Shown piece after piece: positions 53,790 through 64,000 of a stretch of DNA of 64,000 nucleotides; position 1 is the first letter of the stretch; the number at the start of each line of letters is the position of its first letter. Below the pieces are notes generated by a model. That model was not told the origin of the DNA. It made no database searches and saw nothing but the letters and a program-made list of their open reading frames with translations. The DNA comes from Blastobasis lacticolella. Its lineage: Eukaryota > Arthropoda > Insecta > Lepidoptera > Blastobasidae. Made by a program: the position numbers and the translations under genes. The DNA is taken from assembly GCA_905147135.1 (NCBI GenBank), contig LR990051.1, forward strand, positions 129,001-193,000. Direction: 5' to 3'.

Positions 53790-54600
53790 ACCTCTGCGGG
53801 GCAGCGTTATGCGCTTAGTTTAAAAAGGATGGGGGTCTAAGGCCAATAGCAATCGGGAATACTTTTCCTCATTTAGCGGCTAAGCTTGGATGTTGCGCAG
53901 TCAAGGAGGAGATGGCCGTCTATCTTAGGCTTCATCAACTGGGTTTCGGGACGCGTTTGGGGTGCGAGGCGGCAATTCATGCAGTGCGCGCTTTTGCAAT
54001 AGATCCTAAGAGGGCAGACAGCGTTATAGTTAAGCTCGATATTAAAAACGCTTTTAATAGCGTTGAGAGGGACGTTCTTTTGAGCGAGGTTAGAGAGAGG
54101 CTGCCTTCTTTGTATCCTTTATTCATCAGCTCTATCACTCCCCTTCTAATCTTTTCTATGACGAGACTCTTCTTCTGTCCCAGGTCGGCGCGCAGCAAGG
54201 TGATCCGCTTGCTCCCCTAGCTATCAGTCTTGCTATTCACAAAGCTGTTTCAGACCTAAAATCCCCCTTGAGTGTATGGCACCTGGATGATGGTACACTT
54301 AGAGGACTACCTTATGTAGTACAGCAAGATTTGAATGTCTTACTACCGCACTTGCGTAGACTAGGGCTAGAGGTTAATACCGGTAAGTGCGAATTCTTCT
54401 TCTGCAGTGAAGAATCTCCTGCTTCCTTTTCTCATTTTTCTTCCTTACTTCCGAACCTCAGGGAAATATCTTCATCATCATTTAATCTTCTGGGGTCGCC
54501 TATTTTTCCTGAGGCCATTCCTGAAGGTTTCGAAGTTAGCAGGCAGCTTCTCCTCGTCGCTCGCGTCGACTTGAAAATCTGTCAGCCCACGTTGCCTTAA
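53790..54600 (+). pseudogene. Reverse transcriptase fragment with LDDG motif
   Basis: Residues KKDGGLRPIAIGNTFPHLAA, then LGFGTRLGCEAAIHAVRAF, VKLDIKNAFNSVERDVLL (motif A), and after a frameshift GAQQGDPLAPLAISLAIHKA (motif B) and VWHLDDGTLRGLPYVV (motif C). The usual YADD is replaced by LDDG, seen in a distinct group of invertebrate reverse-transcriptase genes that I cannot name with certainty. A frameshift near 54190 makes it non-functional. Confidence 0.65.
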
Positions 54601-56165
54601 TTTTACTGCGGATGTTGTAACGTAACCTAGAACCATCTCAACATTGGTTAAGAAAAATGACTGCTAACTAGCGATTAGCTCCGGCGTTTCGCGGATTACA
54701 TCGGGATCTCTATATTATAGTAGGTATGTTTGTAATAAACATATGGATCTTAGGGGAAGGCTCGTTGGTTGATGACGGGGACCGCATGGAAATTCGTTCG
54801 GTAGTTAAAACAGACAGACAAACTCGGTATAGGCCTTTGTTGTTTGTTGTATAATTTACTAGCCATCGCCCGTGATGTCGTCCGTGTGTTGTCTTGTTCT
54901 ATAGGCCTTCCTCCTGAATCGCATTGTCTGTTGTTGTAAATTGCGTAGAAATTCGTTTTGAGTAAAACGTTAACTTAGATATATACTTAAAACATTCATT
55001 TTTATATGTAGGGGGAGGTAGTGATATCTGTGGTCGGGAATGCCACTCAGCAGATCTAAGAGGGGCGTAGTTAGATGCACGATAGCGAAGCATTGTGTTC
55101 TCGCGGCATTCGGGTGCGTTCGGCAATGATCGGCGGACGGCGGCGCATCTCAGCGCACGGTGGCGCATGGCGGCGCCTTGGGGCGCAGATTGTGGCGGGT
55201 TGTAGCAAGACGGAGTACAGTGCAGGGCGGCGCACGAAACTGACGAAACTGTAGCATATGCGGGAACAGACGTATAAAAGGCCAAAGAGGATGAGAATCG
55301 AGACAGTCAAATTACAGGTGGGAAGTGGAGTAGTCGATTCTAAAACGTTTCTATTTTATTTATTTTATTTTATTTCTGGTTTGACAGTTAGAGTCAGTGA
55401 TTTAAGAAAAGTTAGAAACTTTAAGATAACATATCTCATGTTAGTGTTCTAGAACCATGATGGAAAATACTAATCGTTTCGTTTTGTTTCAGAGACCTCG
55501 GCAAGGCGGAGTTCTCATGCCTTTCAGGTACAACCCGCATTTTTAAGCGGGCATCGATTAACCTACCTGTGTTACGGAGGTGTAATCGGTGTAACGTCGT
55601 TAAGACGTGCTCCAAAGTCTTCTGGCTCCTTTGGACTGAATGAATTCACAAATTCCTTTACTTTTGACCTATTTCAAATTACAACCTTTTGCTGGAATTT
55701 TGTGAATCATTTAACTGATTGCCAGACTCTGATCTGAGGTCTTGATTAAGATTAGGGGCTCCTTGTGAATCCATTGCACTTCTGCGCGCCCCTGCGTAGC
55801 TAGTCCAACTAAGAACTGATCATGCACCGCAGACCGAGGTTTTAGTACACAATGTATTCGGTATGTCCCATTCGTAGTATCATACCGGATATTTTTAGAT
55901 ACACACCTCGCTGGCCGATGGATTCGGCCCCACAACCTACCAGACCAGGAGATGATAGGATGCAGGTACTTAACCTGGGACTTGGTTGAGCAATCATGGT
56001 CGCTATTCCATTCCTATGGGTTTTTGTTAGCTAGTTTACTTTAAAGGATACGGTCTATCAGTTCATACAAGGTGTTCACTAGGATCCAGCCGGTACAAAG
56101 TGAATTAAAAACGGAAGTATGTAAAATACGGAACTCGTATCAGTTGAAAAAAGAAATCTAAGTCT
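54601..56165. other. Intergenic sequence with a CpG-rich, TATA-bearing segment
   Basis: Around 55060-55260 the sequence is CpG-rich and repetitive (ggcggcgca variants). A TATA-like gtataaaagg lies at 55271. The arrangement resembles a solo LTR or 5' end of an element, but I could not define termini. A motif-free minus-strand frame (55711-55935) is not called. Confidence 0.35.
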
Positions 56166-56171
56166 AGCCAA

Positions 56172-56585
56172 TGAGCAGTTTTCCAATAGGTATCTAAAGC
56201 ATTCCTAACCGCTCACTAGATGGCGCCCCAACAATTTTGGTAATTGATAATCGCTTGAAATAGGTTCTTAGCAAACAGGATATAAACACTGGGTACATTG
56301 TATTGGATAATATTGTAATTGTCAATAGTTTTCAACCATTTTAGAGGTTGTAATAATAATGGAACATAGTGCCAACTTCTATAAATATTTCTTTTTACAT
56401 TTCGTTCAACTTTTAACAGTTATGTTGATATTAATAAACATTTTATTTTTAAGTTTAGTATTGGTTGGCAGTATTAAATTACTGCCACCATCATAAAGAT
56501 TATAAAAAGATTACCAAAATTGTAGGAGCGCCATCTATTGATGCTTTTTGAAACCAACTATCAATACCTACTGGAAAACTCCTCA
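56172..56585. mobile_element. MITE with long terminal inverted repeats
   Basis: tgagcagttttccaataggt at the left mirrors cctactggaaaactcctca at the right. Subterminal tagatggcgccccaacaatt and caatttt/attaccaaaattgtagg also mirror each other. It is about 414 bp without coding sequence. Confidence 0.7.
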
Positions 56586-57325
56586 TTCATCACAATTATT
56601 TTTTGAAAACTAAATATTTTTAGCAAAACTGCAACACTCACGCGATACTCATGCAACACTAGAATAACCTGTAGAGTAAACGACGAAAGAAGAAACTCCT
56701 TTTATGCCCGGAGTAAGAAGTTTTTTTCGTCATAGCGAAAAGAAATCAATGAGGAAAGAAAAAACTCGTTTCAAGAGGAGAGGGCATTATGTTCAATAAT
56801 GCGTGTAATGCGTTCACTTTGAGAAAATGCTGGTAATGCGGCGTGCCGCGTGACATACCTTTTGATATTACATAAAATAGCCGACGGATGTGCCCAAAAT
56901 GAACTAGCACAAGATTTAGATTTCCTTAGAATCATGGTATTTACAACACCTCGGTCGACCTCGCTTCGCCAACGGTATTACACACACATAAACTGGAATT
57001 AAGTCTCGTCATTTTGAAATGTCATGCCAATGCCAACAACAGCGACGCTGTCACATGGTCTGACAAGTTTACGGCTCTGTAAGAAAACTCCTTTTGAGGG
57101 GCACAAAAATTCGTACAATGCGTGACACACACCTTTTGATACATAAAATGGCCGACGAATGTGGCCAAAAAGAAACTAAAATAATAACTAGAATTCCCCA
57201 GCATCATAATACATATTATTATGGCTAATTTACTCGCTCACAGCCTATCATCACCATAGAAATCACAACCACAGGGCAGGTCTTCCTAACGGGTATGGAG
57301 TTTCATTCGTCATTAGTAGCAGTGT
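56586..57325. other. Intergenic sequence with a diverged direct repeat
   Basis: gacataccttttgatattac...ataaaatagccgacgg (56850-56890) recurs as cacaccttttgatacataaa...atggccgacg (57125-57170). A scrap of the CAGTGCC MITE lies between them (about 57030-57080). Confidence 0.45.
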
Positions 57326-57330
57326 ATGAC

Positions 57331-57362
57331 CATTGACAATGACATGCCTGTCATTGTCAATG
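57331..57362. repeat. Perfect 14-bp inverted repeat
   Basis: cattgacaatgaca, then tgcc, then tgtcattgtcaatg: a perfect hairpin with a 4-base loop. Confidence 0.85.
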
Positions 57363-57397
57363 TCCAAACCTAGGATTTTTTCACCTGTCTGTCTATG

Positions 57398-57514
57398 CAG
57401 TGCCACAAACTTAATCTGACCCAGTGACAGCTTCGCTGTTAATGGCATGGACATGACATTTCGAAATGGTGACAGTTGGTTCCAGTTTTGGCCACCGGGT
57501 CAGATAAGTTTGTG
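57398..57514 (+). mobile_element. MITE of the CAGTGCCACAAAC family
   Basis: It starts cagtgccacaaacttaatct and ends ccgggtcagataagtttgtg. The interior matches the 16536 copy (gtgacagcttcgctgtt, cagttttggccaccggg). Confidence 0.75.
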
Positions 57515-59415
57515 CATCCATAGCATTTTTCGGGTGTGTTCATAATTTCATGCCAAGAATGCGTTCGTATCATAGCAGATTAGTCATATTTTACACATTA
57601 ATATAAAAAAATTGGCTAGCTAAAGAATTTAAATAAATACGAGAGGACATTACGTTTTATAAGCTTTATCCATTACAACTTTCATTATGCCAGCTGGTGG
57701 TCAGGAAAATTTTAGACTGTCCTTTTGTTTAGGGCTTCATTTTGGGACACTACATTACACAATACACAATTAAAAGGGGAATGTTTTTGCACAAGGGATT
57801 TGCTTAGCTTAGTAATGGGGAAAAGAAAGGGGTAGGCCTTAAATGTACTTTACCTAGGAATTCTAACTGTCAAAGTAAACTTCTTCAAAGACAAGTCTTA
57901 GGAATTTAATTGAACTAAATTTCAAATAAAAGTATAATCAAAACCTTATACGGAGACGGAAAATAACAATTAAAATTTAAAATATTAATTTTGGGAAACT
58001 TCTCTAACAAAAATTACTGAATCAATTTCAATAGTAAAAATAACTCAAGTTCAAACAATTCCAAAAAAAAGAGTAAAATCTGAATATTTGTTTAATGAAG
58101 CTTTCATACAACTCAAAACTAAAATATTGTCTATGTAGGGTAAATCAAACGTCTGGGTAAACATTAATTTTAATTAAAATAAAAGCATAGTAACTCATTA
58201 AATAGGTTCTTATCGTCCAGAAACAAATCCTTGATGAGTAGGAATCCGAACGTTAAAGATCTGTAAAGAAAATATTAAATGTAATAATATTGTAAAAGTT
58301 TAGTTATAAATTGCTTGATATTCTGAGATACAGTACCACCCATAAAGTATTCTAACTACAAAAATCCCATATGTAAATAACTGACTATTGCTAAATACTA
58401 TCAATTTGTAATAATACTGGCATATTTTTGTAAAAGAACGATGGATTTTACAGCGTGGAAGCATTTTTCTCTCAGACTATGGGGTTTTGGAAACAAACTT
58501 TCTCCCTTACCTTATGTGACACCTTATGTGTGCACTTGTTTTGACTGAATACATTTTAAATGCATAGTTTGGTAGTCTTTGAGGTCCAATTGCCACTGAA
58601 AGAAACAGTAGAATGTTGTATATGCTTATATGTTTTACAAATAGATAAACTAGGATAACCCTAAAAAGCTTTCATTATGTACCTTTTCAAGTACCTTTGT
58701 TTTCTAGAATTTGTAAATTATTGTAAACTGAGTTACATATATTTGAGTCCATTACTTTCTGAAATTCGTTTAGAATTGACGTGAATGTTGGCTGAAACAA
58801 GTTAGATTTGTTTATTACTCAAATTTTAGTTCGTAGAGTAAATCAAAATATAGAATAATTCGATTGGATGAAAGTTCAAAGGAACAAGCGTTCAATGATA
58901 TATCACCTTATCGGATTCGTGAGAGTCGGTAGTATTTATTAGATTGGACACTAAATCACACTGTCAAACAATATTGCATGGCATTTCCTGCCTTTTATTA
59001 ACAAAATTTTTAATAAATAATAATTTCCAATCAAATTTTACACAACAGATCCATCGATCAATAAACAAATCTGTGACATAATGAGTAAGTAACTACCAAA
59101 CCTGCCATTCAATCAAAAACGATAGATTTTAGAGGAGGGCGCAAAGTTATTGGACCTAGATCCTTAGGAACTATGGAAGTCGTACACGGTCAATCTGTCA
59201 TGCTAGGGCTGGTAATTCATACTGAGATGGATGTCTTTGTCATTAAGGTTGGAGATAAATTAATCAAATCAATGGCGTTTTAAATTACGGATGATTTATT
59301 TCTTTATTTAATTAACTAAATTAAGTCATAAGGAGGTATATAGATAATAGGGGGAGAGGTCGGATAAATTACTTACTGATCAAAATACATATTTAACACT
59401 TTGTGTTGTCACTTC
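57515..59415. other. Intergenic sequence, nothing recognised
   Basis: About 1.9 kb of AT-rich sequence without frames over 60 codons or a recognised repeat. Confidence 0.5.
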
Positions 59416-59748
59416 ATGATGGAACTCCATTATTATGAATTAAATCACTTTTTGTACACTAGTTCCACTTAATTATACAATTTTATTAAATTGCAACCGG
59501 TTTCGAATTACTCATCTTCAGGCAATTATTTTATATTTTGTTTACAAGCTATATGTAGGTACTGACAAATAATAATTTAAAATTGATGTGGGTACCGACA
59601 GTATACAATAATGTTAGGATGTCACAGTGCAGAGAAATGTACAGTATGTCAACATAATACAAATTACTAGTAGTCAAAATTTTTTAAGGTATGTCAATTG
59701 TTATACATTTAAATAAATGGCAAAAATATAAATTATACCGAAGGTATG

Positions 59749-60969
59749 TCATTTAAAATAATTTAAAATAGGTGATGTCGATAAGGAAATTTGGTCATTA
59801 ATTATATTATCCTTCTTCAGTATGTTCACTTCTATAGCTTCTAGTCCATCCAGTCTACGTCCTTTCCCAGCAATATGAAGGTATTTTATGCCATTATCTG
59901 GGTTAAAAATATGGTTTTCCTTATTAAGGTGTTCCGCAAAGGTCGAGGTTTGTGTCTTTTTTCTCCAGCTAGCTATGTGTTCTTTAATTCTTGTTTTAAA
60001 CTTCCTTCCTGTTTGACCTATGTATATTTTAGCACACGTGTCACATGTCAGACTATAAATTCCACTTTGATTTTCAATGGGTATTTTATCCTTATTGTTG
60101 CAAATCAAGGACCCCAGCGATTTTATGCTATAAAATGCAGTGTTTTGCTGATCGCTATTGCAAATTTTCCACAATTTGTGTGTGATAGGTCCAACATAGG
60201 GAATTGTTGCCCATCTTTTCGTAGGTTTGTTAATTTCTAAAGTGGCGGGTGCCAACATTTTCCTAGTTATTACTCTTTGCTTGCGTATGAGAATATTGTT
60301 TATTAGTTTTTTGGAGTAGCCATTGTTTATCGCTATCTGTTCTATAGTTTTCAACTCCTTAGTAAAGTTTTCTCGACTCATTGGTACACTTAATAATCTA
60401 TGGATAAACGCGTGGAAAGCCGCATGTTTATGACTGTCTGGATGCCGGGATGTGGCGAGTATAATATTATCGCTATATGTCTCTTTACGATATATTTTAT
60501 ATTCATGTCGATCGTTCGTGATGTCTATTGTAATGTCAAGAAAATTAATGGTTTTTCCACCAATTTCCATCGTTAGTTGAATATTAGGGTTCAAGGAGTT
60601 CATAAAATCTAATACACTGTTTAGGTCGTTATCGTTTCCAGTCCACAGACACAATATATCATCGACATATCTGTACCAATATTGTATGTGTTCACGGAAT
60701 CTCGAATTCAAAATTTCTTTTTCAAAATTGTCCATGTAAATGTCAGCGCATAGAGGAGACAAAGGGCTACCCATTGCTAAACCTTCCATTTGCTTGTATG
60801 TTTGTTTGTTCCATATAAAATAATTTTGATCTAGACAAATTTTAATGGCTGCCTCTAAGTCTATTATTTTTTGGGCTTCAAGTTTGGATTGGCATAGGTT
60901 TTCATTTATTATTTGAAGGCAATCTTTGACTGATACACTTGTGAACAAATTCTTTACATCGAAGGACAC
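59749..60969 (-). CDS. Penelope-like reverse transcriptase with GIY-YIG endonuclease, 406-codon frame
   Basis: The product of Penelope-like retroelements combines a telomerase-related reverse transcriptase with a GIY-YIG nuclease. Seen here: motif A at SFDVKNLFTS (residues 2-11), GLAMGSPLSPLCADIY (64-79), the catalytic YVDD at 101-104, and NFLDITIDI (142-150). The C-terminal nuclease has GIY at 303-305, YIG at 316-318 (KIYIGQTGRKFKTRIKEH), and Glu near 378-380. This part is uninterrupted. The upstream region (60970-61230) continues in the same frame (RPVVSYTGALAYKLAKTVNK) but has TAA and TAG codons, and the true start is missing, so the element is most likely inactive. Confidence 0.85.
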   Translation of the reverse strand: MSFDVKNLFTSVSVKDCLQIINENLCQSKLEAQKIIDLEAAIKICLDQNYFIWNKQTYKQMEGLAMGSPLSPLCADIYMDNFEKEILNSRFREHIQYWYRYVDDILCLWTGNDNDLNSVLDFMNSLNPNIQLTMEIGGKTINFLDITIDITNDRHEYKIYRKETYSDNIILATSRHPDSHKHAAFHAFIHRLLSVPMSRENFTKELKTIEQIAINNGYSKKLINNILIRKQRVITRKMLAPATLEINKPTKRWATIPYVGPITHKLWKICNSDQQNTAFYSIKSLGSLICNNKDKIPIENQSGIYSLTCDTCAKIYIGQTGRKFKTRIKEHIASWRKKTQTSTFAEHLNKENHIFNPDNGIKYLHIAGKGRRLDGLEAIEVNILKKDNIINDQISLSTSPILNYFK

Positions 60970-61230
60970 TAATTTCGCCTATTGTGAAACTTTAATATGG
61001 CTTATTTTTTCTATTAAATTTACACTATTTTTAATTGTGTGTGTAGGTTTATACGATGTCAAGCTTTAGTACAGTTTATTTACTGTTTTTGCTAGTTTAT
61101 ATGCTAGAGCGCCTGTGTATGAAACTACTGGTCGAATTGGTTGGTTTTCTTTATGCAGTTTATAATATCCATGTAAACGAGGAGGCCTGGGGTTCATCTC
61201 TGTCAAGTATGGTAGCCAAATGATGACTAG
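60970..61230 (-). pseudogene. N-terminal remainder of the Penelope-like protein
   Basis: On the minus strand, in frame with the region below, it encodes MNPRPPRLHGYYKLHKENQP and IRPVVSYTGALAYKLAK, typical of the start of the Penelope reverse transcriptase. It contains two stops (TAA after NKLY, TAG after KVSQ). Confidence 0.75.
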
Positions 61231-61246
61231 GTTCATGACCCTCTCC

Positions 61247-61248
<2 letters not shown>

Positions 61249-61309
<61 letters not shown>
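61249..61309. repeat. (TA)n microsatellite
   Basis: About 29 uninterrupted TA units directly beside the truncated end of the Penelope-like element. Confidence 0.95.
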
Positions 61310-61311
<2 letters not shown>

Positions 61312-61508
61312 CAATTATCTTCATTCTTATTGTCATGTTGTTAGAGTGGAACTGGAACTAGTTTTGCCATTTTGAAACGTAAGTTTGATTTCTACGAAAG
61401 CAACGCCGTCGCCGGTTCAAATAAGTTTGTGGCTGTCTAATCGTTTCCTACTAATTCTCATTAACGTTTACGTTGACTGAACGAAACTTCATAAGTAGGT
61501 ATATGTAG
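61310..61508. other. Spacer with a MITE scrap
   Basis: Around 61370-61430 the phrases ttttgccattttgaaacg and aataagtttgtggct suggest a fragment of the CAGTGCC MITE family. Confidence 0.4.
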
Positions 61509-61520
61509 TAAATAAACTAA

Positions 61521-61872
61521 TCTTGGCGTTAATGTCCCGGTTGTGCTCTCACGCGCGAGGGCCCAGGGTCCGCCTTGACCATGATCCAGAATTTGGCAGG
61601 TCAAGTAATTACAGTGGAGCGACTACCATCTGACCTCCATGAACCTGCTACCAGGGGAACCTGACCAGATTGGATCATGGTTCCTAATCCAGTCGCCTGA
61701 ATGTGCAGGTTTCATCACGATGTTTTCCCTTACTGTTAGAGCATCGGTTAGTATTTAACTAATGTACATAACTCAGAAAACAGTCATTGGTACATGGCCA
61801 GAGCGGGATTCGAACCCGGGACCTCTGGCTTACGAGTCGGATACTCTAACCGCTTGGCCACCGCCGCTCTCT
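61521..61872 (-). mobile_element. tRNA-headed SINE, minus-strand copy
   Basis: Reverse-complement copy of the SINE at 53145. The head is at the right (gagcgggattcgaacccggg, accgcttggccaccg). It is flanked by the 12-bp target duplication taaataaactaa (61509-61520 and 61873-61884). Confidence 0.9.
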
Positions 61873-62399
61873 TAAATAAACTAAACTGTATTTAAGTAGG
61901 TATCTGAAATATGCAATTTCATTATCTTATTATAATAAAACAGTAAAAAAGTGTGTCTAAATTTATGTTACATTTACAAAATATAATTTAGGGCGATGAA
62001 AAAATAGCTAATAGCATAAGAATTTTAAAAAATTCTGTCTGTTGGTACGCGCTAATCTCCGGAACTGCGGGACGGATTTAAATGAGGCTTTTTTGTAGTG
62101 TAGCTATTAAACTTGGGCAACATATAGCGTACAATTGATTTTGTAAACTGGAAAACCTGATGTAGAACCATAATAGACTAGCTAAACTATAAGAAATATA
62201 GAAATGGCGACAATCGAATTTTGATGGGGTTTTCACAGTTTGAGATTGGGGTCCAACTTAAAATGTAGGTCATGTTTCATCTAATTCGGTTGAGTAGAAC
62301 CAGTGATACAGGTTGACTTCTCCGTAGTACTAGCTTCCATACATTAGGGAGGTCATTTAGAATAGACGGTGTCGCGGGCAAAAGCTAGTTTCATAAAAT

Positions 62400-62640
62400 A
62401 AAGAAGGTTACACCGAAAACCGAGGTTAAGCAACGTTAGTCGAGGAGCTAGATGGGTGACCGTTTCGAGCTTTCAGGGCTAGTTGAATTGCCAAGGTGAT
62501 GCCAAGTGAAGATGCGCCAAACGCCAACAGTATTTGGCGAAGCGAGGTTGACCAAGGTCTGCCGCTGAACCGGAGACTGATTGAACAGTCTCAAGAGCCG
62601 AGTGGCATCTCGTGTGGGTATTATTTAAAAATGAATTATT
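62400..62640 (+). mobile_element. 5S-rRNA-headed SINE
   Basis: accgaggttaagcaacgtta and ctagatgggtgaccg match, in order and spacing, the internal control region of 5S rRNA genes (gttaagcaacgt as A block, ggatgggtgaccg as C block). The sequence before gttaca and after ctttcagggc is not 5S. The body (gccaaggtgatgccaagtga, agtatttggcgaagcgagg) continues to about 62640. The best reading is a SINE3-type element or a processed 5S pseudogene fused to other sequence. Confidence 0.65.
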
Positions 62641-63005
62641 TTGCATATTAGTGAAAACATTATCTTACAAAACACTTTGTTTTAGTTTAATTTTTGTTGT
62701 AAGTTTAACGAGTGTATCCGTCTATCTGTAGATCCCAAACGGATAGACCAATTTCAATGCGTTTTTTTTTGTTAAAAACCCTTTTAATCAAAATTATTCC
62801 TAGCTTTATTTTAACGATATCGGTCCAGTAGTTCAGAAGATATTTGAATATGAGTAGACTTAGTAGGGGGTGTTTGTTCGGCATGTGCCGGTAGTTAATG
62901 TACGTATTTACTTACGATATCTCGCAAGATATACCGCATTCGACATTTTTGCGCATAAAGTGATAGATAGATATTAAATTTTTTATATATAGATTGACAT
63001 AAATT
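62641..63005. other. Dispersed-repeat sequence
   Basis: tgtatccgtctatctgtaga, caaacggatagaccaatttc and ggtccagtagttcagaaga are typical of the abundant non-autonomous repeat also seen at 45340 and 50900. Confidence 0.5.
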
Positions 63006-63007
63006 TT

Positions 63008-63490
63008 ATGAGTGGCTGCAAAATCGTTATTTTTTCAAAATGGCGGAAAGTAGGTGGTGATTTTCTCCATACTAAATGTTCAATGCTCTTTATGAAATCT
63101 GTTCGAGTGCTAGCATGGATCCGGCGATTTCTAACAAAAAATCAAAATAAACAAAAATCATCATATTTATCATTACATGAAATAAATGAAGCAAAGAAAG
63201 CAACAATCAAGCACATACAAGCATCTTATTTTACTACGGAAATAAGCAACTTAAAAGCAAATAAAAGCATAAATAATAAAAGCAAAATACTTAAACTAAA
63301 TCCGTACATGGACGAAAACGAAGTACTTCGGGTCAGCGGAAGACTAGAAAATGCACGCATCAATGATACGATGACGCACCTTATTATAATTCCACATGAT
63401 AGACGACTCACAGAGCTCCTCATTGATCACGCCCATCTGCAAACTTACCACGGAGGAGTACGCCTAACCCTCATAATTACAAAATTATTG
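63008..63490 (+). pseudogene. BEL/Pao-type pol fragment: start of integrase
   Basis: The frame encodes VRVLAWIRRFLTKN, then VLRVSGRLENARINDTMTHL and HDRRLTELLIDHAHLQTYHG followed by GVRLTL. The conserved GRLENA and H..H..HGG segments are the N-terminal zinc-binding region of BEL/Pao integrases. The matching cysteines and the catalytic core are absent; after about 63490 the sequence is unrelated. There is no visible LTR. It is a fragment. Confidence 0.7.
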
Positions 63491-63499
63491 GACCGTCGG

Positions 63500-63940
63500 C
63501 AGCAGCTTCCTTCTAAAGTACCAAGGCCAACTAACATTAAATCGTTACTTATTCATACAAATGCTCCATTAATTCGTTTAATCTGTAAATATATTTGTTC
63601 TTATAATATAAAACTCTAATAAAGTTCAACATTTGTGTTTTGTGATGTCTCTACAAATTATATATTTTTCTTGGCTTCAGACAATGCCACAGATGGGTAA
63701 TGCAATGCTCAGTTTTTTTTCTCATAAACCGCTCAAACTTTTTCAGTGTCTTTTCCTTGCACTTTGACACTGGCAATAATGGTTGTCAAGCTGTTGAACG
63801 ACCCGTTGCCATTTAATTAAAAATTGTTTGATTGATTGAATTAGATTTATAATTGCGGATATTAAATATTATAAGTGTTTCATTGTAGATAATATGTGTA
63901 ACAGTCTAATGTATCAACGCATTTTTGATTGAATAAAGTG
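63500..63940. other. Upstream sequence of the edge frame, nothing else recognised
   Basis: AT-rich sequence without features. If the ATG at 63941 is a gene start, part of this is its 5' UTR or promoter. Confidence 0.35.
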
Positions 63941-64000
63941 ATGGCAATGCGGGGCGTGCGGACGGCCGCGGCGGCGCTGGTGCGGCGGCGGCGGCGGCCC
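63941..64000 (+). CDS. Possible 5' end of a gene, cut by the window edge
   Basis: The ATG at 63941 opens a GC-rich frame to the edge: MAMRGVRTAAAALVRRRRRP. The residues are basic, Ala/Leu-rich and lack acids, as in mitochondrial targeting peptides, but CGG/GGC repeats give such strings by chance. The sharp change from AT-rich to CpG-rich sequence fits a host first exon. Confidence 0.3.
   Translation, partial: MAMRGVRTAAAALVRRRRRP

Larger units (their letters stand above)
59420..61230 (-). mobile_element. Penelope-like element, 5'-truncated
   Basis: It includes the coding region below and a 3' flank (59420-59745) with gcaaccggtttcgaattact and catcttcagg, a phrase often found at the ends of Penelope-like elements. 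The 5' side stops near 61230 just before a (TA)n run, so the N-terminal region is lost. Confidence 0.75.

Noticed and set aside
54899..55310. Minus-strand ORFs rich in Ala, Arg and Cys as a host protein
   Set aside because: They fall on a CpG-rich repetitive segment, are open in more than one frame, and show no motif.
62400..62470. A functional 5S rRNA gene
   Set aside because: Only the internal control region is conserved; the 5' third and 3' end of 5S are missing.

Overview
The window looks like intergenic and accessory DNA from an insect, most probably a moth or butterfly. This is inferred from AT-rich sequence with very few host exons, dense APE-type LINEs, RTE, Penelope-like, Gypsy and BEL/Pao remnants, tRNA- and 5S-headed SINEs, many small inverted-repeat elements, and a cluster of small secreted-protein genes with short signal-peptide exons. 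No species can be named from the sequence alone.

Layout. Positions 1-9.6 kb are a nested stack on the minus strand: an old LINE (about 9540 to 3530) was hit by a Gypsy-type LTR element (3529 downwards, leaving the window) and by a second element at 4143-8091. The second has 129-bp LTRs, a primer-binding-like site, a polypurine tract and a 3.7-kb interior with no coding capacity. From 9.83 to 14.66 kb runs a large minisatellite of a 16-bp unit with the near-palindrome TACACTGTGTA, passing abruptly into an 8-bp and then a 6-bp repeat. Positions 15-19 kb hold inverted repeats, a MITE and a SINE.

Positions 19.8-26.4 kb are the only convincing host-gene cluster. It contains a short unidentified terminal exon, a TIL-type protease-inhibitor gene, a two-exon Asn/Gly/Pro-rich secreted-protein gene, and a four-exon gene for a small secreted single-Ig-domain protein. 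The inhibitor gene and the Asn-rich gene each carry one in-frame TAG in an otherwise intact frame. The Ig gene sits between duplicated ends of the other two: its promoter and signal exon copy the inhibitor gene, and its 3' flank copies the end of the Asn-rich gene. It therefore looks like a chimera formed by segmental duplication.

From 26.6 to 63.6 kb the window is again mainly transposons. The most notable are a structurally complete RTE-type retrotransposon with an intact 997-codon frame and 14-bp target duplications (33050-36285), a Harbinger-like element with 25-bp perfect terminal repeats and TAA duplications (40778-42089), a duplicated exon-like unit (37.9-38.3 kb), two possible host coding exons (44.2 and 45.2 kb), a LINE split by nested insertions (49.45-52.7 kb), a Penelope-like element encoding reverse transcriptase plus GIY-YIG endonuclease (59.4-61.2 kb), and a 5S-rRNA-headed SINE (62.4 kb). 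The last 60 bases are a GC-rich possible gene start running off the edge. All exon boundaries are read by eye from splice consensus and frame; none was tested with transcripts.
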